A stretch of DNA of 64,000 nt. It comes from JAGVSZ01 sp035456405. Its GTDB lineage: Bacteria > Pseudomonadota > Gammaproteobacteria > Burkholderiales > SG8-39. The stretch is taken from NCBI GenBank assembly GCA_035456405.1, contig DATIDG010000070.1:62001-126000 (forward strand). The letters are read 5' to 3'. Position 1 is the first letter of the stretch. Each line of letters starts with the position of its first letter. The position numbers and the translations under genes are program-made. Below, piece by piece: positions 16,255-24,295 of this stretch. Below the pieces are notes generated by a model. It did not search any database, was not told the DNA's origin, and saw nothing but the letters and a program-made list of their open reading frames with translations.

Positions 16255-17550
16255 ATGACGCCACGCATCCAAATTCGCGGCGGTCGTCTGGTGGACCCGA
16301 AGAGCGAGGTCGATGCGAAGCGCGATCTCTACGTGGCGGATGGGCGCGTGGTCGCGGCCGGCGCCGCGCCCGACGGGTTCCGCGCCGACCGGGCGATCGA
16401 TGCGACCGGCCTGGTCGTCGCGCCGGGGCTCGTGGACCTCGCCGCGCGCCTGCGCGAGCCGGGCCTCGAGTACAAGGCGACGCTCGAATCCGAGATGCTG
16501 GCCGCGGTCGCCGGCGGCGTCACGAGCCTCGCGTGTCCGCCAGACACAGACCCCCCGCTCGACGAGCCGGGGCTCGTCGAGATGCTCACCCGGCGCGCGC
16601 GCAGCCTCAATCTCGCGAAGGTCTATCCCGTCGGCGCGCTCACCGCGAAGCTCGAGGGCGAGCGGCTGACCGAGATGGCGGAGCTTTCCGACCACGGTTG
16701 CCTCGCCTTCTCGCAGGCCGATGCGCCGATCACCGACACGCAGGTGCTGTGGCGCGCGCTGCAATACGCGGCGACGTTCGGCTTCTCGGTCTGGCTCCGG
16801 CCGCAGGATTTCTACCTCGCAAAGAACGGCGTCGCGCACGACGGCGACTTCGCGACGCGCCTCGGGCTGCCGGGCATCCCTGCGATCGCGGAGACGGTGG
16901 CGGTCGGCACGATCCTCGAGCTCGTGCGTGCCACAGGGACGCGCGTCCACCTGTGCCGCCTGTCGACCGCCGCAGGCGTGGCGATGGTGCGCGCGGCGAA
17001 GCGCGAAGGGCTGCCGATCACGTGCGACGTGGCGGTCCACCACCTGCACCTCTCCGACATGGACATCGGCTACTTCGACTCGCACGCGCACGTCGTGCCG
17101 CCGTTCCGCGGCCAACGCGACCGTGAAGCGCTGCGCGCGGGCGTCGCCGACGGCACCATCGACGCGGTCTGCTCCGATCACACGCCGGTCGACGAGGACG
17201 CGAAGCAGACGCCGTTCGGCGAATCCGAGCCGGGCACAACCGGCCTCGAGCTGCTCCTGCCGCTCGCGCTCAAGTGGGGCGCGGAGGCGCGCCTGCCGCT
17301 CGGCCGGACGATCGCCAGCGTGACCAGCGCGCCGGCGCGTGTGCTCGGCGTCGACGCCGGCCACCTGGGGGTCGGCGCGCCCGGTGACGTCTGCGTATTC
17401 GACGCGGGTGCGCACTTCAAGGTCGCGGCCGAATCGCTGAGGAGCCAGGGCAAGAACACGCCCTATTTGGGCTACGAGCTGCCCGGCGTCGTGCGCTACA
17501 CGCTGGTGCGCGGCGACGTAAGGTACGAGGCGCGGGGCGAGAGCCGCTGA
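16255..17550 (+). CDS. Dihydroorotase-like protein, predicted catalytically inactive (PyrX / PyrC')
   Basis: Amidohydrolase-fold protein of 431 aa, clearly homologous to dihydroorotase (GLEYKATLESEMLAAVAGGV, CDVAVHHLHLSDMDIGYFDS, CSDHTPVDEDAKQTPFGESEPG, GAPGDVCVFD). The metal-binding D-x-H-x-H that opens active enzymes reads D61-L-A63-A-R65 here, so both histidines are lost. That is the hallmark of the pseudo-dihydroorotase that in Pseudomonas-type systems only scaffolds aspartate carbamoyltransferase. Its position directly after pyrB fits that role. An active pyrC must lie elsewhere in the genome. Confidence 0.9.
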   Translation: MTPRIQIRGGRLVDPKSEVDAKRDLYVADGRVVAAGAAPDGFRADRAIDATGLVVAPGLVDLAARLREPGLEYKATLESEMLAAVAGGVTSLACPPDTDPPLDEPGLVEMLTRRARSLNLAKVYPVGALTAKLEGERLTEMAELSDHGCLAFSQADAPITDTQVLWRALQYAATFGFSVWLRPQDFYLAKNGVAHDGDFATRLGLPGIPAIAETVAVGTILELVRATGTRVHLCRLSTAAGVAMVRAAKREGLPITCDVAVHHLHLSDMDIGYFDSHAHVVPPFRGQRDREALRAGVADGTIDAVCSDHTPVDEDAKQTPFGESEPGTTGLELLLPLALKWGAEARLPLGRTIASVTSAPARVLGVDAGHLGVGAPGDVCVFDAGAHFKVAAESLRSQGKNTPYLGYELPGVVRYTLVRGDVRYEARGESR

Positions 17551-17586
17551 GTTCGCTCCGCCGGCCCTGCGGCCGGCGGAGCGAAC
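17551..17586. terminator. Perfect 16-bp palindrome directly after pyrX
   Basis: GTTCGCTCCGCCGGCC (17551-17566) and its exact reverse complement (17571-17586) flank a CTGC loop, starting at the base after the pyrX stop codon. This would form a very stable hairpin and probably ends or protects the pyr transcript. No T-run follows, so it is not a textbook intrinsic terminator. A GGAGG for the next small frame lies immediately downstream. Confidence 0.6.
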
Positions 17587-17595
17587 GGAGGTCTT

Positions 17596-17796
17596 GTGGA
17601 CCTGGTCGTTCCCTTCCTGAAGGCGCTGGCCCTCGTGCCCCTGCCGCTGCTGCCGATCATCAATCCGCTCAGCACGGCGCCGGTGTTCATCGCCACCGTC
17701 GGCAGGAACAAGCGCATCGTCGCGCTCATCCTGCTGTGCATCGGGATCCAGATCATGTGGAACGGGTGGGCCGAGCTGAATCACCTCGCGCACTGA
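17596..17796 (+). pseudogene. MarC-family membrane protein remnant (core deleted)
   Basis: A 66-codon frame beginning at GTG 17596 after GGAGG. Its first ~33 residues (FLKALALVPLPLLPIINPLS and APVFIATVGRN) resemble the start of MarC-family proteins. Its last ~25 (ALILLCIGIQIMWNGWAEL) resemble the final transmembrane helix and C-terminus of the same family, which normally spans about 200 residues. The middle ~140 residues are absent and the frame is kept across the junction. Read as an internally deleted gene; it could alternatively be a functional two-helix micropeptide. Its end overlaps the convergent ceramidase-like gene. Confidence 0.5.
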
Positions 17797-18568
17797 CCGA
17801 ATCCACCGCATCCGGCGCTCGCGGGGTTCGCAGAATGAGCATGCGGCAGACCACGAACCCGGCTGCAGCTGCCGCCAGATGCTTGAGGGAATGGCCGCCG
17901 ACGAGGTTGCCGAGCGCAAGAATCTCTGCGTCAAGAAACTCCAGCAGCTTCGCGGCCACGTACGCCGCGAACACCCAGTAGATGTCGTTGCCGCGCGTGT
18001 AGCGCGACGGGTGCAGCCAGGTGATCACGAGCAGGATCACCACCGAGTAGCCTTGCAGGACGCCATAGGGGATGACGTTGCCGGCGCCCGCCCGCTCCGT
18101 GGCGCGCCAGTAGACGACGGATGCGGCGCCCACGACTAGCATCGGCACGAGGAGGGCGAGCCCCGCCCTGACGTTGACGCGATCGACGATCTGGGCGGCG
18201 ACCAGCGACATGAACGCGATCGTCATCGGCAGCCGGTCCCAGAACAGCCGCTCGTTGTCCGGCACCAGGTGGTAGTAGGCGGAGCCTGCCGCGGTCAGCA
18301 GAAGGCCGAGGAAGAAGACCGCGTATGGCCAGCGCTCGGCTTCGAGCGCGAACCGCGTGCGCCGCCGCGCCACGACGATGAGGCCGCAGATGCCGGCCAG
18401 CAGGAAACCCGCGTTCGACGCGACATCGAGAAAATTCGCGACGCCCAGCATGGTTCGCCGGTCGGCGAACTCGTGATAGGCCGGGGGTTGCGGCATCGCC
18501 GGCAGCAGAAACGCCGCCGCGAGGCTCAGCGCCGTGAAGGCGACGATGTACCAGGTGCGCTTCGCCAA
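17753..18568 (-). CDS. Ceramidase-like integral membrane protein (CREST superfamily)
   Basis: A 271-aa polytopic protein with about seven hydrophobic segments. It has the metal-site pattern of alkaline ceramidase-like hydrolases: a serine and histidine in LLTAAGSAYYHLVPDNERLF, an aspartate in WDRLPMTIAFMSL, and a C-terminal histidine pair in GGHSLKHLAAAAAGF. The family acts on membrane lipids, but the substrate here is unknown. The first hydrophobic segment near the N-terminus may be a signal anchor. It is separated by a short gap from the DUF167-yggT-proC-yggS group on the same strand. Confidence 0.75.
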   Translation of the reverse strand: MAKRTWYIVAFTALSLAAAFLLPAMPQPPAYHEFADRRTMLGVANFLDVASNAGFLLAGICGLIVVARRRTRFALEAERWPYAVFFLGLLLTAAGSAYYHLVPDNERLFWDRLPMTIAFMSLVAAQIVDRVNVRAGLALLVPMLVVGAASVVYWRATERAGAGNVIPYGVLQGYSVVILLVITWLHPSRYTRGNDIYWVFAAYVAAKLLEFLDAEILALGNLVGGHSLKHLAAAAAGFVVCRMLILRTPRAPDAVDSVSARGDSARPTRST

Positions 18569-18598
18569 GCGTGCTTCCCCTGTGGGCGCGGGCGCGGC

Positions 18599-18925
18599 CT
18601 ATCCACCTGCGTCGTCGAGCAGCCGGGACGGGTCGCAGTCGCCCGCGACTGCGACGATCTTGTCGCGCGAGCGCTCGCCCGACGCGACGCGGACGGTGCG
18701 CCTGGGCACGCCTAGCGTTTCCGCGACCAACGCGACGAGGGCCTCGTTCGCGCGACCGTCGAGCGCCGGCGCAGCGATGCGGACCTTGAGCCGGTCGCCG
18801 TGCAGCCCGGCCACCCCGGAGCGCTTCGCCCCAGGCTGAACGTGCACCGCGAGCGTCCAGCCGTCCGCCGTCCGGCGTGCCCAGGGGGCGTCAGCCACCC
18901 AGGAGCAACGCTCGCGGTGCGCCAT
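18599..18925 (-). CDS. DUF167 (YggU) family protein
   Basis: A small 108-aa protein of unknown function. Family features are TLAVHVQPGAKRSGVAGLHG, LKVRIAAPALDGRANEALVALVAETLGVP and VRVASGERSRDKIVAV. It overlaps the 3' end of yggT by 35 bp, so it is coupled to it, as in many proteobacterial yggS-proC-yggT-yggU clusters. Confidence 0.9.
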   Translation of the reverse strand: MAHRERCSWVADAPWARRTADGWTLAVHVQPGAKRSGVAGLHGDRLKVRIAAPALDGRANEALVALVAETLGVPRRTVRVASGERSRDKIVAVAGDCDPSRLLDDAGG

Positions 18926-19454
18926 CGAGCACGATCAGCAGCACCTGGGCGATGACGATCACGAACAGGGGGGACAGGTCGATGTTGCCGATGGGCGGAA
19001 CGAAGCGGCGGAAGAAGCCGTAGAACGGCCGCGTCAGGCTCTCGAACACGAACCCCAGCGGGTGTCCCGGGCTCACCCAGCTCAGCACGACCTGGATGAT
19101 CACCACGAACATGAGGAGCTGCAGGCTCGCGCGGACGAGCTCCACGACCGAGAGCAGCAGCACCATGCCCCCGGGGACGTCCACCTTGCCGCCCGCCGCC
19201 GCGGCGTAGAGCAGCACCATCATCGCGAGCTGCAGGAACCAGGCGAGAGCGAGCGTCGCGAGGTCGTACCCCCGGAACGACGGGATCACCCGGCGCAGCG
19301 GCAGCACGGCCCAGTCGGTGAGCGCGATGACGAACTGGCCAATGGGGTTGCGGAACGGGGCGCGCAGCGCCTGCATCCAGAAGCGCAACAGCACGAGGTA
19401 GATCAGCAGGCCGAAGGCGGTCTGGATCAGGAACTGGAGGATCTGCGCGAACAT
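18891..19454 (-). CDS. yggT: YggT family membrane protein
   Basis: A 187-aa protein made of two tandem YggT repeats. Each has a hydrophobic pair followed by a conserved Pro/Arg stretch: FRNPIGQFVIALTDWAVLPL with RRVIPSF in the first half, and PLGFVFESLTRPFYGFFRRF with VPPIGNIDLSP in the second. The family is linked to cell division or osmotic response in some bacteria; the exact role is unknown. It lies between proC and the DUF167 gene with short or negative spacing. Confidence 0.92.
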   Translation of the reverse strand: MFAQILQFLIQTAFGLLIYLVLLRFWMQALRAPFRNPIGQFVIALTDWAVLPLRRVIPSFRGYDLATLALAWFLQLAMMVLLYAAAAGGKVDVPGGMVLLLSVVELVRASLQLLMFVVIIQVVLSWVSPGHPLGFVFESLTRPFYGFFRRFVPPIGNIDLSPLFVIVIAQVLLIVLDGAPRALLLGG

Positions 19455-19469
19455 CGAGGCGGATCCTCG

Positions 19470-20282
19470 TCAGTCCTTGCCGAGCTCGTCGCCGAGCTCG
19501 TGCGCCCGCTCGTTCGCCGCGCGAACCGCGCGCACGATCGCGTCGGCGAGCCCGTCGGCCTGCATGGTCGCGAGCGCGCGCTCGGTGGTGCCGCCCTTGG
19601 AGGTCACGCGGCTCCGCAGCGTCGCCGGCGAGTCCGTCGACCGCGCCGCCAGCTCCGCCGCGCCGCGGAACGTCCCGATCGCGAGCCGCCGCGCGCCGGC
19701 CTCGTCCAGACCCAGCTCGCGTGCCGCGCGCTCGAGCGCCTCGATGAAATAGAAGACGTACGCCGGGCCGCTGCCGGACACCGCGGTCACTGGATCGAGC
19801 AGCGCCTCGTCCTCGACCCAGATCACCTCGCCCACGGCTTCCAGGATCGCGTGCGCGTTGCGCCGTCCTTCCGGTCCGGCTGCGGGCCGCGCGTACAGAC
19901 CGGTGACGCCGGCGCCGATGAGCGCGGGCGTGTTCGGCATGCAGCGCGCGAGCCGCGCGTGCCCGCCCAGCCATCGCGCGATGTCCCCGAGCCGGATCCC
20001 GGCGGCGATCGACAGCACGAGCTCGCTGCGCAGATGCGGCGCCAGCTCGCGTGCGACCTCGCGCATCTGCTGCGGCTTCACCGCGATCACGACCACGTCG
20101 CCCAACGGCGTGGCCGCCGCCGGCCGCTCCAGACACTTCACACCGAAGGAGTCGGTGAGGCGCTTGCGCGCCTCTGGGACGACCTCGACCACCCGGATCG
20201 ACTGCGGCGCGAAACCCTTCGCCACCAGGCCGCCGATGAGCGCCGTGGCCATATTTCCGCCGCCTATGAACGTGATGTCCAT
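19470..20282 (-). CDS. proC: Pyrroline-5-carboxylate reductase
   Basis: Final step of proline synthesis: NAD(P)H reduction of pyrroline-5-carboxylate. The 270-aa protein opens with the Rossmann motif ITFIGGGNMATALIGGL, then VVIAVKPQQMREVARELAPH, CMPNTPALIGAGVTGLYA, AVSGSGPAYVFYFIEAL and the dimer-domain signature LRSRVTSKGGTTERALA. Length and motifs are complete. Start ATG 20282 gives the canonical N-terminus. It sits between yggS (40 bp upstream) and yggT (15 bp downstream), apparently one operon. Confidence 0.95.
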   Translation of the reverse strand: MDITFIGGGNMATALIGGLVAKGFAPQSIRVVEVVPEARKRLTDSFGVKCLERPAAATPLGDVVVIAVKPQQMREVARELAPHLRSELVLSIAAGIRLGDIARWLGGHARLARCMPNTPALIGAGVTGLYARPAAGPEGRRNAHAILEAVGEVIWVEDEALLDPVTAVSGSGPAYVFYFIEALERAARELGLDEAGARRLAIGTFRGAAELAARSTDSPATLRSRVTSKGGTTERALATMQADGLADAIVRAVRAANERAHELGDELGKD

Positions 20283-20321
20283 TCGTCCAATTATCGCGGA
20301 TAACGCCGCCGGGCTCTTCGA

Positions 20322-21026
20322 TCAGCGGGCGGCGGTTGCCGCCCGCGACCGCGCGCCGAAGATGGCGCTTCCCACCCGCACCATCGTAGCCCCGGCGGCG
20401 ATCGCCGCCTCGAGGTCGTCCGACATGCCCATCGACAAGGTGTCGAGCGCGAGACCGTCGGCGACCACCCGGTCCTTCAGCTCGCGCAACGCCAGGAAGC
20501 GGCGGCGCTGGAGCGCGACGTCGTCGGTCGGCTCGGGAATCGCCATCAACCCGCGCAGGCGCAGCCGCGGCAGCGCGGCGACCGCGTGTGCGAGCGCGAG
20601 GGCCATCTCCGGGCCGACGCCGCTCTTGGTTGCCTCGCCGCTCACGTTGACCTGGATGCACACCTGCAGGGGCGATACCCCGTCTGGCCGCTGGGCCGAG
20701 AGCCGCTCGGCGATCTTCAGGCGGTCGACGGAGTGCACCCATGCGAAGTGCTCCGCGACCGGGCGGGTCTTGTTGCTCTGGACCGGGCCGATGAAGTGCC
20801 AGACGAGGTCGAGACCGGCCAGCGCGCCGATCTTCGCGACCGCCTCCTGCACCTGGTTCTCCCCGAAGTCACGCTGCCCGGCCGCGCGGGCCGCGCGGAC
20901 GTCCGCGGGCGGGAATGTCTTGCTAACCGCGACGAGAACTATGTCACGAGGATCGCGGCCGGCGGCCGCGCAGGCGGTTGCGATGCGGGACTTTACGGCT
21001 TGCAGCCGCTTTTCGATTGTGTCCAT
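20322..21026 (-). CDS. yggS: YggS family pyridoxal phosphate homeostasis protein
   Basis: PLP-binding TIM-barrel protein of 234 aa that balances free PLP. The PLP lysine is in VLVAVSKTFPPADVRAA, followed by GQRDFGENQVQEAVAKI and WHFIGPVQSNKTRPVAEHF. A phosphate-binding region near the end reads LSMGMSDDLEAAIAAGATMV and RVGSAIFG. It is divergent from pilT with only 68 bp between the two starts, a very common arrangement in beta- and gammaproteobacteria; the promoters must overlap or be compact. Confidence 0.94.
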   Translation of the reverse strand: MDTIEKRLQAVKSRIATACAAAGRDPRDIVLVAVSKTFPPADVRAARAAGQRDFGENQVQEAVAKIGALAGLDLVWHFIGPVQSNKTRPVAEHFAWVHSVDRLKIAERLSAQRPDGVSPLQVCIQVNVSGEATKSGVGPEMALALAHAVAALPRLRLRGLMAIPEPTDDVALQRRRFLALRELKDRVVADGLALDTLSMGMSDDLEAAIAAGATMVRVGSAIFGARSRAATAAR

Positions 21027-21094
21027 AATGCCCCGAATTTCTCAAGCGCACCAAGGGGTTGGCGGCACGTCTTCCAGAGGGACCAAAGGATAAT

Positions 21095-22138
21095 ATGGAC
21101 ATCTCCGAGCTGCTCGCCTTCGTCGTCAAGAACAAGGCCTCCGACCTGCACCTGTCTGCCGGCCTGCCGCCGATGATCCGCGTGCACGGGGACGTGCGGC
21201 GCATCAATCTTCCCGCGCTCGAGCACAAGGACGTGCACGGGATGATCTACGACATCATGAACGACGCGCAGCGCAAGCACTACGAGGAGAACCTCGAGTG
21301 CGACTTCTCGTTCGCGATCCCCGGGCTCGCGCGCTTCCGCGTCAACGCTTTCGTGCAGCAGCGCGGCGCGGCCGCGGTGATGCGGACGATTCCGACCAAG
21401 GTGCTGACGCTCGAGGAGCTCAATGCGCCGAAGATCTTCACCGAAATCGCCGACCAGCCGCGCGGCATCGTGCTGGTGACCGGCCCGACCGGCTCGGGCA
21501 AGTCGACCACGCTCGCCGCCATGGTCAACCACATCAACGACAGCGAGTACGGCCACATCCTCACCATCGAGGACCCGATCGAATTCGTGCACGAGTCGAA
21601 GAAGTGCCTGATCAACCAGCGCGAGGTCGGCCCGCACACCCTCTCGTTCTCGAACGCGCTGCGCTCGGCGCTGCGGGAGGACCCGGACGTGATCCTGGTC
21701 GGCGAGATGCGCGACCTCGAGACGATACGCCTCGCGCTCACCGGCGCGGAGACCGGCCACCTGGTCTTCGGGACGCTGCACACTAGCTCCGCCGCGAAGA
21801 CCATCGACCGGATCGTCGACGTGTTTCCGGCAGCGGAGAAGGAGATGGTGCGCGCGATGCTGTCGGAGTCGCTCCGCGCGGTCATCTCGCAGACGCTCCT
21901 CAAGACCAAGGACGGCGGCGGCCGCGTCGCCGCGCACGAGATCATGATCGGCACGCCTGCCATCCGGAACCTCATCCGCGAGAACAAGGTGGCGCAGATG
22001 TACTCGGCGATTCAGACCGGTCAGCAGATGGGCATGCAGACGCTGGACCAGAACCTGCAGGAGCTGGTCAAGCGCGGGGTCGTGAACGTCGCGGAGGCTC
22101 GGGCTCGAGCCATGAACAAAGACAATTTCATCGGTTGA
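21095..22138 (+). CDS. pilT: Type IV pilus retraction ATPase PilT
   Basis: Hexameric motor ATPase that powers pilus retraction. The 347-aa protein begins MDISELLAFVVKNKASDLHL. It has Walker A GPTGSGKST (residues 130-138, K136), the Asp box TIEDPIEFVHESK, Walker B region LVGEMRDLETIRLALTGAET, the His box GHLVFGTLHTSSAAKTIDR and the AIRNLIRE element needed for retraction. ATG 21095 matches the family start exactly. It forms a tandem with pilU, and the pil chemosensory genes lie about 9 kb upstream. Confidence 0.96.
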   Translation: MDISELLAFVVKNKASDLHLSAGLPPMIRVHGDVRRINLPALEHKDVHGMIYDIMNDAQRKHYEENLECDFSFAIPGLARFRVNAFVQQRGAAAVMRTIPTKVLTLEELNAPKIFTEIADQPRGIVLVTGPTGSGKSTTLAAMVNHINDSEYGHILTIEDPIEFVHESKKCLINQREVGPHTLSFSNALRSALREDPDVILVGEMRDLETIRLALTGAETGHLVFGTLHTSSAAKTIDRIVDVFPAAEKEMVRAMLSESLRAVISQTLLKTKDGGGRVAAHEIMIGTPAIRNLIRENKVAQMYSAIQTGQQMGMQTLDQNLQELVKRGVVNVAEARARAMNKDNFIG

Positions 22139-22284
22139 GGCCGCAGGCCGAACCCGATGCAATTGCGGCGCAGACTCATGCGGCGATGCGGCGCGTCGTG
22201 CCGCTTCGCCGCGTTAGTCGTAGCCACAGCTTCATCGGTTGACCGGTAAAGCGAGGCGGGCGGAACTACAGGTTCATCGGTAAA
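22127..22284 (+). repeat. Three spaced TTCATCGGT direct repeats across the pilT end
   Basis: TTCATCGGTTGA occurs at the very end of pilT (22127-22138, including its stop) and again exactly at 22231-22242. TTCATCGGTAAA occurs at 22273-22284. The 236-bp pilT-pilU gap otherwise shows no gene or clear promoter. Confidence 0.5.
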
Positions 22285-22374
22285 GGCGGTCCGCGGATCA
22301 GGCAGAGACCGCACTACCCGAGCAGACAGGCCGGGCGTAAAGTGGCCCATCGCCCGGGCATCCAAGGGGACGAA

Positions 22375-23514
22375 ATGGAACGCGACCAAGCAACAAGATT
22401 CATCTACGACCTGCTGCGCCTGATGGTGAGCAAGAAAGCCTCCGACCTCTTCATCACCGTCGGTTTCCCGCCCGCGATCAAACTGGACGGGAAAATGACC
22501 CCGGTGTCGCAGCAGCCGCTGGCGGCCCAGCACACCGCGGAGCTCGTCCGCTCGGTCATGAACGACCGGCAGGCGGCGGAGTTCGAGGCGACCAAGGAGT
22601 GCCAGTTCGCGATCAGCCCGGCCAACATCGGCCGCTTCCGCGTCAGCGCCTTCGTGCAGATGGGCAACATCGGCATGGTGCTGCGGACGATCAACTCGAG
22701 GATCCCGACCTTCGAAGAGCTAAACCTGCCGCCGGTGCTAAAGGACGTGGCGATGACCAAGCGCGGGCTGGTCATCATGGTCGGCGCCACCGGCTCGGGC
22801 AAGTCGACCTCGCTCGCGGCGATGATCGGCTATCGCAACCAGAACTCGCACGGCCACATCATCACGATCGAGGACCCGGTCGAGTACGTCCATCCGCACG
22901 CGAACTGCCTCATCACGCAGCGCGAGATCGGCGTCGACACCGAGTCGTGGGACAACGCGCTGAAGAACACCCTGCGCCAGGCCCCGGACGTGATCATGAT
23001 GGGCGAGATCCGCGACCGCGAGACGATGGACTACGCGGTGGCGTTCGCCGAGACCGGCCACCTGTGCCTCGCGACGCTGCACGCAAACAGCGCCAACCAG
23101 GCCCTCGACCGGATCATCAACTTCTTCCCCGAGGAGCGCCGGGCGCAGCTGCTCATGGACCTGTCGCTTAACCTGCGCGGCATGGTCTCGCAGCGCCTGA
23201 TCCCGCTGAAGGAAGGCAAGGGGCGGATCGCCGCGGTCGAGATCATGCTCAACTCGCCGCTTATCGCCGACCTCATCTTCAAGGGCGAGGTGCACGAGAT
23301 CAAGGAGCTGATGAAGCGCTCGCGCGAGCTCGGCATGCAGACCTTCGACCAGCATCTCTTCGAACTCTACGACAACGGCATCATCAGCTACGAGGACGCG
23401 CTGCGCAACGCCGATTCCGTGAACGACCTGCGGCTGTCGATCAAGCTCCACTCCAAGGAAGCGAAGAACCGCGACATCACGAAGGGCATCGAGCACCTCG
23501 ACATCGTGAAGTGA
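22375..23514 (+). CDS. pilU: PilT/PilU family type IV pilus ATPase PilU
   Basis: PilT-dependent accessory retraction ATPase (379 aa). It begins MERDQATRFIYDLLRLMVSK, then has Walker A GATGSGKST (residues 137-145, K143), TIEDPVEYVHPHANCLITQ, Walker B MMGEIRDRETMDYAVAFAET and the His box GHLCLATLHANSANQALDR. The C-terminal extension after residue ~345 (SVNDLRLSIKLHSKEAKNRD) distinguishes PilU from PilT. I chose ATG 22375, preceded by AAGGGGA, over an upstream GTG at 22342. Confidence 0.95.
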   Translation: MERDQATRFIYDLLRLMVSKKASDLFITVGFPPAIKLDGKMTPVSQQPLAAQHTAELVRSVMNDRQAAEFEATKECQFAISPANIGRFRVSAFVQMGNIGMVLRTINSRIPTFEELNLPPVLKDVAMTKRGLVIMVGATGSGKSTSLAAMIGYRNQNSHGHIITIEDPVEYVHPHANCLITQREIGVDTESWDNALKNTLRQAPDVIMMGEIRDRETMDYAVAFAETGHLCLATLHANSANQALDRIINFFPEERRAQLLMDLSLNLRGMVSQRLIPLKEGKGRIAAVEIMLNSPLIADLIFKGEVHEIKELMKRSRELGMQTFDQHLFELYDNGIISYEDALRNADSVNDLRLSIKLHSKEAKNRDITKGIEHLDIVK

Positions 23515-23521
23515 CCGGGCT

Positions 23522-23547
23522 GCCGAGGCCGCACCATCGGCCTCGGC
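23522..23547. other. Perfect 10-bp stem hairpin after pilU
   Basis: GCCGAGGCCG-caccat-CGGCCTCGGC, seven bases past the pilU stop and 20 bp before the intrinsic terminator. It probably contributes to transcript ending or stability. Confidence 0.6.
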
Positions 23548-23567
23548 GTTCGCCGGGATCCAGGAGA

Positions 23568-23593
23568 GGCCGGCACAGCCGGCCCTTTTTTTT
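23568..23593 (+). terminator. Rho-independent terminator of pilTU
   Basis: GGCCGGC-aca-GCCGGCC, a perfect 7-bp GC stem, is followed by one C and eight Ts (23586-23593). It is the clearest intrinsic terminator in the window. The 344 bp from 23594 to 23937 contain no gene I can support. Confidence 0.9.
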
Positions 23594-23920
23594 GCAACGG
23601 GCCTCACATGTTCCCGAGGGCGCGCCACCCCGCTCGCCGCCGGGGTTGCTTCCGCCGAGGTAGCACACTTGGGCGCGATGCGGAGCGAGCTGCAACGAGG
23701 AGGAGGTGGCACGCGGCCTGGCGCACGGCCGGCGCTGTGGGCGGCCGGGTCGCTGGTGTCGTTCGCGGCGGCCACCGTTACGGGGCTAGACCCCGGAGAA
23801 ATTGGCGCGCGCGCCGGCCGGCCTCGAGCCTGCCCCGCAGGGGCTGAGCGAGCACGCGCGATCGCGCGGACGTCCTGGTCATCACGTTCCAGTTCCCGGA
23901 CACGTGAGGATCCTGCCCGG

Positions 23921-23937
23921 CCGGGCGCGAGGCCCGG
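23921..23937 (-). terminator. GC hairpin directly after the Rho-N-like gene
   Basis: CCGGGC-5 nt-GCCCGG lies immediately past the stop of the minus-strand gene. It has no T-run, so it is at most a weak or Rho-assisted end. Confidence 0.35.
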
Positions 23938-24267
23938 TCAGAGCGTGTCGCGGCGCGTCGCCCGCTTCAGCCCGCGGATCTCGTTCAGCACCGCCTTCAG
24001 ACCGCCGTGATCGGTCGAGGCGAGGATCTCGTCGCGCCTCTTCTTCAATGCGCGAATGCGGGCCTTGGTCTTCGTCCGCTGCTCTCCGGCAGCGTGGCGG
24101 TGATGGTGGAGATGGGCGTCGATGCCGAGCGCGTTGCACAGGGCCACCAGCAGGTGGTCCTTGTTCATCTGCGTGTAGCCCTTCACCGCCTCGTGCTCGG
24201 TCGCCTTCGCGAGCTCGCGCAGCTCGGCCACGGTCTTGTGCTTTAGCTCGTCGTAGGTTTGCGCCAT
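23938..24267 (-). CDS. Small protein with Rho N-terminal / SAP-like domain
   Basis: A 109-aa protein of unknown function. Residues ~1-50 (YDELKHKTVAELRELAKATE and GYTQMNKDHLLVALCNALGI) look like the helix-extended-loop-helix fold of the Rho N-terminal or SAP domain. That domain binds nucleic acid in other proteins. It is followed by a His-rich spacer (HLHHHRH) and a highly basic C-terminal half. A GGAG lies 8 bases before ATG 24267. It is downstream of, and on the same strand as, an RNA methyltransferase. RNA or DNA binding is inferred, not shown. Confidence 0.75.
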   Translation of the reverse strand: MAQTYDELKHKTVAELRELAKATEHEAVKGYTQMNKDHLLVALCNALGIDAHLHHHRHAAGEQRTKTKARIRALKKRRDEILASTDHGGLKAVLNEIRGLKRATRRDTL

Positions 24268-24295
24268 TGCCGTGCTCCTTGGGATCGGGACGCCT

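Noticed and set aside
23594..23937. Possible small genes on the plus strand after the pilTU terminator
   Set aside because: Open frames exist, but the translations are Arg/Pro/Ala-rich, without a ribosome-binding site or recognisable motif.
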